Assembly: GCF_001308875.1 (NCBI RefSeq)
Contig: NZ_KQ465117.1
Coordinates: 614 to 64,613 of the forward strand
DNA: 64,000 nucleotides
From: Lysinibacillus sp. ZYM-1
GTDB lineage: Bacteria > Bacillota > Bacilli > Bacillales_A > Planococcaceae
Direction: 5' to 3'
Below the pieces are notes generated by a model, which saw only the letters and a program-made list of their open reading frames with translations, was not told where the DNA came from and ran no database searches. Numbering within the stretch: the stretch's first letter is position 1; every line of letters begins with the position of its first letter. Below, in pieces: positions 61,416-64,000 of the stretch. The translations under genes were made by a program, and so were the position numbers.

Positions 61416-61454
61416 ATAATGGAATTAATAAATATCTTTTTGAAGGAGATCAGG

Positions 61455-63353
61455 ATGAATTATGATGCCTATATGCTTCTTTGGCAAAATGCATACATTC
61501 AATTGAAGCATATCGATTACATTAATAAATCAGATATTCAAGTTTCAAAGGTATTAACTGATAGCTCATTTCTTATTGTAACAGCAGGCGAGGCGCAGAT
61601 TATCATTGATGAACAGCCGTATCATGTGCAACGCTTCAGTATATTTCACATTGGTAAATCTCAATGTCTACAAATTACTGCACAATATAGTGTTAGCTAT
61701 TTCCTCATTCGTTATGAAGGAGATGTCATGTATAAAGATGCCTTTATGCAGCATCTACAGATGCAATATCAACCATTTCAAACAAATTTCTCTTGTGTGC
61801 CTGCAAATCCGATAGCAATTCACAACATTCTTCAAGATATGTATAGCAAATGGTTGTCTGGCTCTATACAAGAGCATTTTTCAGTCAAAGCCTCTTTGTA
61901 TGAGTTTATTTATCGTGTGTTTCAAGAATTAGCTAATGGGCAGGGTAGCCCACATGAACTGGATAAGGCAGAAGTAGCACGGTTACATATCAAACAACAT
62001 CTTCAACAACCATTAACTATACAAACACTAGCAGACATGCTTCATATCAGTACACGGCATCTATTACGTATCTTTAAAGCCCGTTATGGGGTAGGACCAC
62101 AAATTTATTTACAGCAATTAAGAATAGAGCAAGCACAACAATACTTGCTAGAAAATCAATATGGAATAAAAGAAATTGCCATTTCACTTGGTTTTGAAGA
62201 TGAATACTATTTTAGTCGTGCCTTTAAAAAGGCAACGAATATGGCACCAAGTAGTTTTAGGCTGAAATATGCATCCCATATGTCCGAAATTGCCATTACA
62301 AATGAGAATCATTTTCAATACAATAAGAATCAGCTCGCGCAAGCAAAACGGTTTGAGAATGGAGAAAATGAGATCAAGATGCAAAAGAGGATTCACCATA
62401 TAAAACTACCTTTTTTTTTAAGTCTTTTCATTTTACTAGCAGCATGCAATGAAAATACAAACACATCAAAAAGGGATGAACAAACTTCACCAGCTATCGA
62501 ACAAACTAGAACTGTCATTGATGATAGTGGACGTGAAGTTGAGATTCCTATGAAGGCAGAGAGAATCGTAACTGATTGGTATCTTGGCCAAATTTTAGCA
62601 TTAGATGTTGTACCAGTAGGAGGCGTAACGGCTAACCTTGATTATGCTGCATTTTTAAAGCAACACTACAAGGATGGAGAAATAACTAATATCGGTACTG
62701 ATGGTAAGGTGTCATTAGAAAAAGTTCTGGAATTAAAACCAGATTTAATCATTACATGGAATCCAGAAGATGTAGGGAAATACGAAAAAATTGCACCGAC
62801 AATTGTCTTTGCCGAAGATGCTCATCAAACAGCAGCTGAGGAAATTAAGGCGATGGGTAATTATTTAGGAAGACAAGAAGGGGCTGAAACATTTACAAAA
62901 GAATTTGAAGATCGTATAGCCAAAGCCAAGGAAAAAATTAGTGAGGTGATTCCAGACGGAGCAACATTTACTATTTTTGAAATGTTTGAAAAAAATGCAA
63001 CAATTGTTGGAAATTCAAGCGTATCGGGTGGTAGAGCACTCTATCAAATTTTGGGCATGAAACCTCAAGAAAAGGTGCAGGGGTTATACGATACAAAGGA
63101 AGTAAGTGGTGGACGTTATGAGATTTCCTATGAGGTGGTAGGTGACTATGTAGGTGACTACAACTTCATGATTAACTTCTTTAACAAAGATGGGAAGTTA
63201 CCAGCAACATGGACAAATTTAGATGTCGTTAAAAATAATCAAATAATAGAGCTATCTTCTGAATATTATTTTGCTTCTGATCCGCTTTCAGGCTTACATC
63301 AAGCTGAAGAACTAGCTGACAAAATAGTTGAATTTATGAAGGCTCAACAATAA
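61455..63353 (+). CDS. AraC regulator fused in frame to a siderophore-binding lipoprotein
   Basis: A 632-residue protein. Residues about 1-165 are an AraC-type sensor domain; about 180-280 the double helix-turn-helix (LTIQTLADMLHISTRHLLRIFKARYG, IKEIAISLGFEDEYYFSRAFKKATNMAPSSFR). Then, from Met 309, comes a complete lipoprotein signal peptide (MQKRIHHIKLPFFLSLFILL, then AAC with Cys 331) and a FepB/FeuA-type iron-siderophore-binding protein (about 345-632: TVIDDSGREVEIPMKAERIV, LKPDLIITWNPEDVGKYEKIAPTIVF). B. subtilis Btr joins AraC to a binding domain without a lipoprotein signal. Start ATG 61455 follows AAGGAGATC; upstream in-frame starts lie before the Fur box. Confidence 0.88.
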   Translation: MNYDAYMLLWQNAYIQLKHIDYINKSDIQVSKVLTDSSFLIVTAGEAQIIIDEQPYHVQRFSIFHIGKSQCLQITAQYSVSYFLIRYEGDVMYKDAFMQHLQMQYQPFQTNFSCVPANPIAIHNILQDMYSKWLSGSIQEHFSVKASLYEFIYRVFQELANGQGSPHELDKAEVARLHIKQHLQQPLTIQTLADMLHISTRHLLRIFKARYGVGPQIYLQQLRIEQAQQYLLENQYGIKEIAISLGFEDEYYFSRAFKKATNMAPSSFRLKYASHMSEIAITNENHFQYNKNQLAQAKRFENGENEIKMQKRIHHIKLPFFLSLFILLAACNENTNTSKRDEQTSPAIEQTRTVIDDSGREVEIPMKAERIVTDWYLGQILALDVVPVGGVTANLDYAAFLKQHYKDGEITNIGTDGKVSLEKVLELKPDLIITWNPEDVGKYEKIAPTIVFAEDAHQTAAEEIKAMGNYLGRQEGAETFTKEFEDRIAKAKEKISEVIPDGATFTIFEMFEKNATIVGNSSVSGGRALYQILGMKPQEKVQGLYDTKEVSGGRYEISYEVVGDYVGDYNFMINFFNKDGKLPATWTNLDVVKNNQIIELSSEYYFASDPLSGLHQAEELADKIVEFMKAQQ

Positions 63354-63358
63354 CTGTG

Positions 63359-63382
63359 AGCTATCTATATAAGCAGATAGCT
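63359..63382 (+). repeat. Small hairpin after the AraC-lipoprotein gene
   Basis: AGCTATCT pairs with AGATAGCT. No T-run follows, so readthrough to the ABC gene is likely. Confidence 0.45.
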
Positions 63383-63428
63383 TCAATAGTAGATATGAAG
63401 AATGATATTGCAATAGGAGGCTGCAACC

Positions 63429-64000
63429 ATGTTATTACAGCGCTTTTTCTCATATTACAAACCTTATAAACGCTTATTTATTTTAGATTTTAGCTGCGCC
63501 ATTTTAGTAGCATTAATCGAATTAGCGTTTCCGATTGTTTTAAATAAAGTAATTGACGATATTCTGCCAGATGGCGAAATGAAGTGGATTATTATGGCAA
63601 GTTTATTGCTGTTTGTCTTATATATTTTTAACTCTATTCTTCATTTTATCGTATCATACTGGGGACATATGCTAGGGATTAATATTGAAACGGATATGAG
63701 AAAGGAATCTTTTAGCCATGTACAAAAACTGTCCTTTAGATATTTTGATAATAATAAAACAGGACATCTTGTTTCCCGATTAACAAACGATTTAATGGAT
63801 ATCGGTGAGCTTGCCCATCATGGTCCAGAAGATATCTTTATTGCTGCAATGACAATTATAGGGACATTCGGTGTCATGTTCTATATTGATCCAACCTTTA
63901 CAATACTTATTTTCCTGCTTGTACCTATCATCCTAGTTTTGACGATTATTTTCGGGAAATTAATGTCTAAGGCATTCCGTCAGATGTTTGGGGATATTGC
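63429..64000 (+). CDS. ABC exporter (membrane and ATPase type), 5' part only
   Basis: The first 190 codons of an ABC transporter half with fused membrane and ATPase domains; the ATPase lies off the right edge. MLLQRFFSYYKPYKRLFILDFSCAILVALIELAFPIVLNKVIDDILP is the first membrane helix pair, and SFSHVQKLSFRYFDNNKTGHLVSRLTNDLMDIGEL is the intracellular coupling loop of this class. It starts at ATG 63429 after AGGAGG, 75 bp after the Fur-controlled gene, so a role in siderophore or iron-related transport is plausible but open. Confidence 0.85.
   Translation, partial: MLLQRFFSYYKPYKRLFILDFSCAILVALIELAFPIVLNKVIDDILPDGEMKWIIMASLLLFVLYIFNSILHFIVSYWGHMLGINIETDMRKESFSHVQKLSFRYFDNNKTGHLVSRLTNDLMDIGELAHHGPEDIFIAAMTIIGTFGVMFYIDPTFTILIFLLVPIILVLTIIFGKLMSKAFRQMFGDI

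Noticed and set aside
61338..61454. 39-residue hydrophobic extension of the AraC-lipoprotein protein
   Set aside because: It would run through the Fur box and promoter; ATG 61455 has AAGGAGATC in front.

Overview
The window reads as a low-GC, spore-forming member of the Bacillales, most like Lysinibacillus or a close relative. The genus is an inference from protein similarity and gene order; family-level evidence is stronger. The backbone order ywfO, ywhB/ywhD, pbpG, speB, then ywiB-argS, then fadF, rpoE-pyrG-ywjG-spo0F-fbaA-tal-murAB-glpX-rho is the block known from the ywf-ywj region of Bacillus subtilis. Spo0F shows a sporulating lineage.

Layout. 1-731: the end of an IS3-family insertion sequence. 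0.9-13.2 kb: a HD-domain nucleotide hydrolase (ywfO), a 1780-residue wall-anchored adhesin with a convergent sortase, a tautomerase, ywhD, a class A penicillin-binding protein and agmatinase. 13.16-26.50 kb: an integrated element bounded by 20-bp direct repeats, the left one being the 3' end of speB. It carries integrase, a divergent repressor switch, a primase-helicase followed by an iteron-rich putative origin, a terminase small subunit, a prohead-protease-like protein and two coiled-coil proteins. It has no capsid, portal, large terminase, tail or lysis genes, so it looks like a phage satellite (PICI-like) that needs a helper phage. Its attR-proximal third is a defence cargo: an AbiV-like HEPN protein, an SMC/RecF-like ATPase fused to a Schlafen AlbA_2 domain, and a helix-turn-helix/SRA-like/HNH fusion resembling a modification-dependent (type IV) restriction enzyme. 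This element, and the ATPase-AlbA_2 protein in particular, is my candidate for the undescribed system.

26.5-29.2 kb: accessory tail with a degenerate third att-like site, an M23 peptidase, a frameshifted dehydrogenase remnant and a small extra YidC-like insertase. 29.4-31.5 kb: ywiB-argS.

31.6-50.9 kb is a metabolic region for fatty- and branched-chain acyl-CoA oxidation. A MerR regulator with a LiuR-like operator precedes an acyl-CoA ligase and an AidB-like acyl-CoA dehydrogenase. A cobalamin riboswitch precedes btuF-btuC-btuD::cbiZ and a corrinoid adenosyltransferase. FadF, thiolase, 3-hydroxybutyryl-CoA dehydrogenase, two acyl-CoA dehydrogenases, a TetR regulator and the B12-dependent fused isobutyryl-CoA mutase IcmF follow. 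Two matching FadR-like operators precede fadF and the thiolase operon. The cobalamin genes plausibly supply the IcmF cofactor.

51-61 kb: small membrane protein, RNA polymerase delta, pyrG with a reiterative-transcription attenuator, ywjG, spo0F, fbaA, tal, murAB, glpX, rho. 61.4-64 kb: a Fur-box-controlled AraC regulator fused in frame to a siderophore-binding lipoprotein, then the start of an ABC exporter that runs off the window.

All homology statements are from recognition of sequence motifs by eye; no database search was run.
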